A stretch of 6,286 bases of DNA from Bacteroidota bacterium. GTDB taxonomy: Bacteria; Bacteroidota; Bacteroidia; NS11-12g; UBA955. Position 1 is the first letter of the stretch, and every line of letters starts with the position of its first letter. Of this stretch, positions 5,340-6,286 are shown in pieces. The stretch spans positions 1 through 6,286 of the forward strand of contig VMCP01000215.1 of NCBI GenBank assembly GCA_008081305.1, read 5' to 3'. The notes beneath the pieces are model-generated. The model was not told the origin of the DNA. It did not search any database and was given only the letters and a program-made list of their open reading frames with translations. The position numbers were made by a program, and so were the translations under genes.

Positions 5340-6286
5340 ATTTCTTTTTCTTGTTTTTAACTCTCCATTCACGTGGAATCCGTTTTGGAATTAAGATCAA
5401 TTCCGTATCGGTTTCGTATGAAGATGATTTAAAGAATTTCTTCATGGTACGGCTACCGATGGTTGGTGCTTTTGCACGCTCATCAATCTTAAACTGAACG
5501 CCCTTAGCCACGTAGCGACCAAAGTGTAGTTCTTGAACGATAAATCGGTTACCTCTAAGTTTTACTTTACCCACTTTGAATTTATCTCCGCTCACGAAGT
5601 CCTTTTTGGTGATTAGCTTCTTGGTGTACCATTCTGCTGCTACTTCCGGCGGAACCACGTCGTAACGCTTCTTGTCGTCGATTTCAAACATAGCAGGCTC
5701 TTTGCCCATCACCATCAAAGGAATGGATTTCTTATCGTCTTCGCGCTTGATGTTAAGCTTTACAGCGTACATCATATCCTCATCAGAAACTGGATTCACA
5801 TTTTGAGGAGCTTGAACGCTGTCGGATTTACCTGCGAGGCTATCGCGGGTAGCTTTACCATCGTTTGTATTGTTGGCGTCAACGTCTACGTTAACTTGAA
5901 CACGAGATTTTTTGTCTTCAAAGGCAAAACGAACCGTGGTACGACGATTTTGCTGATGCTGGTATTCATCACACTTCACAAATGGCTTGCCATCAATGGA
6001 TTTGATTTCGCTGGCCTTATAGCTCGCATAAGAACTACTTACCACATTACCACGAGCATCTTTTTCAATGATCATCTTACGGGTTTTACCTGCAATGTAT
6101 GGAGTGAAGCCTTCAACTTCAGCTCCCTCACACTTACAATCGTTGATTAACTCTTTTTCACCAAAACCAACCGCTACAATACGTGCAGAATCAATGTTCC
6201 AACGGCGCATTAAATAAGTACGCGCTGAATCGGCACGGCGTTGGGCCAGTCGACGATTATATTCAACACTTGCACGACAGTCGGTG
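5338..6286 (-). CDS. OmpA-domain protein with long C-terminal extension (partial, N-terminus beyond right edge)
   Basis: The frame is open from the right edge (first full codon 6285-6283) to TAA at 5338-5340, 315 visible residues. The internal ATG at 6210 is not the start, because upstream codons continue the domain. The visible N-terminus is an OmpA/MotB peptidoglycan-binding domain: TDCRASVEYNRRLAQRR (1-17), then YLMRRWNIDSARIVAVGFGE and INDC. D2 and R17 have the same 15-residue spacing as the diaminopimelate-binding D271 and R286 of E. coli OmpA. The closing motif QHQQNRRTTVRF (about 109-120) is delayed by an insertion of about 48 residues (54-101) between C50/C52 and C105. A polar, probably disordered linker (about 123-172) leads to about 130 residues I do not recognise firmly; they resemble a retropepsin-like fold without its catalytic DTG. 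A basic tail, NKKKK, ends the protein. Likely role: an outer-membrane lipoprotein or porin-type anchor to peptidoglycan. The missing N-terminus prevents a full assignment. Confidence 0.88.
   Translation of the reverse strand, partial: TDCRASVEYNRRLAQRRADSARTYLMRRWNIDSARIVAVGFGEKELINDCKCEGAEVEGFTPYIAGKTRKMIIEKDARGNVVSSSYASYKASEIKSIDGKPFVKCDEYQHQQNRRTTVRFAFEDKKSRVQVNVDVDANNTNDGKATRDSLAGKSDSVQAPQNVNPVSDEDMMYAVKLNIKREDDKKSIPLMVMGKEPAMFEIDDKKRYDVVPPEVAAEWYTKKLITKKDFVSGDKFKVGKVKLRGNRFIVQELHFGRYVAKGVQFKIDERAKAPTIGSRTMKKFFKSSSYETDTELILIPKRIPREWRVKNKKKK

Noticed and set aside
5803..6150. Plus-strand open frame of 115 codons
   Set aside because: It is antisense to the OmpA-family gene, whose motifs are plain; its hydrophobic look comes from the complement of Lys/Asp-rich codons.
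6208..6210. ATG at 6210 as the start of the OmpA-family gene
   Set aside because: The 25 upstream codons continue the conserved OmpA domain (TDCRASVEYNRRLAQRR), so the gene begins beyond the window.
1..6286. Mobile element, CRISPR array, toxin-antitoxin or phage-defence genes
   Set aside because: No transposase, integrase, regularly spaced repeats, terminal inverted repeats or defence-type domains are visible; gene content is ordinary envelope housekeeping.

Overview
The window looks like chromosomal DNA of a Bacteroidota bacterium, most likely Flavobacteriales or a close relative. The evidence is moderate to low GC, near absence of Shine-Dalgarno sequences, TAnnTTTG-type -7 promoter boxes (a perfect one upstream of htrA and one upstream of kdsA), a metal-type KdsA, and an OmpA-family protein with the cysteine-flanked loop seen in this phylum. 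There are no mobile elements, CRISPR arrays, tRNA or rRNA genes. Nothing suggests a recent island; the theme is the cell envelope.

Layout. Bases 1-2377 (minus) hold most of a large AsmA-like envelope protein, whose C-terminal end lies beyond the left edge. A 113-base divergent spacer (2378-2490) separates it from a small four-helix membrane protein of cytochrome-b-like character (2491-2925, plus), which ends in a strong intrinsic terminator (2957-2987). The U-tract of that terminator runs into a perfect -7 box for an HtrA/Deg serine protease with two PDZ domains (3011-4444, plus). Thirty bases later comes kdsA (4475-5290, plus; start revised from 4451). It probably has its own near-leaderless promoter (TACCTTTG at 4463-4470) as well as read-through from htrA, because no terminator lies between them. 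A symmetrical terminator (5313-5339) closes kdsA and the convergent gene (5338-6286, minus), which encodes the C-terminal part of an OmpA-domain protein and runs off the right edge.

How the genes fit together. KdsA makes the Kdo precursor for lipopolysaccharide, HtrA handles misfolded envelope proteins, AsmA-type proteins are linked to outer-membrane lipid homeostasis, and the OmpA domain anchors to peptidoglycan. They share a compartment rather than one obvious pathway.

The least ordinary item is the OmpA-family gene. Its peptidoglycan-binding domain carries an insertion of about 48 residues between two conserved cysteines. It is followed by a linker and about 130 residues whose pattern resembles a retropepsin-like (clan AA) aspartic protease fold without the catalytic DTG motif. 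That last point is a pattern-based hypothesis. I see no clear evidence of a wholly new multi-gene system here.
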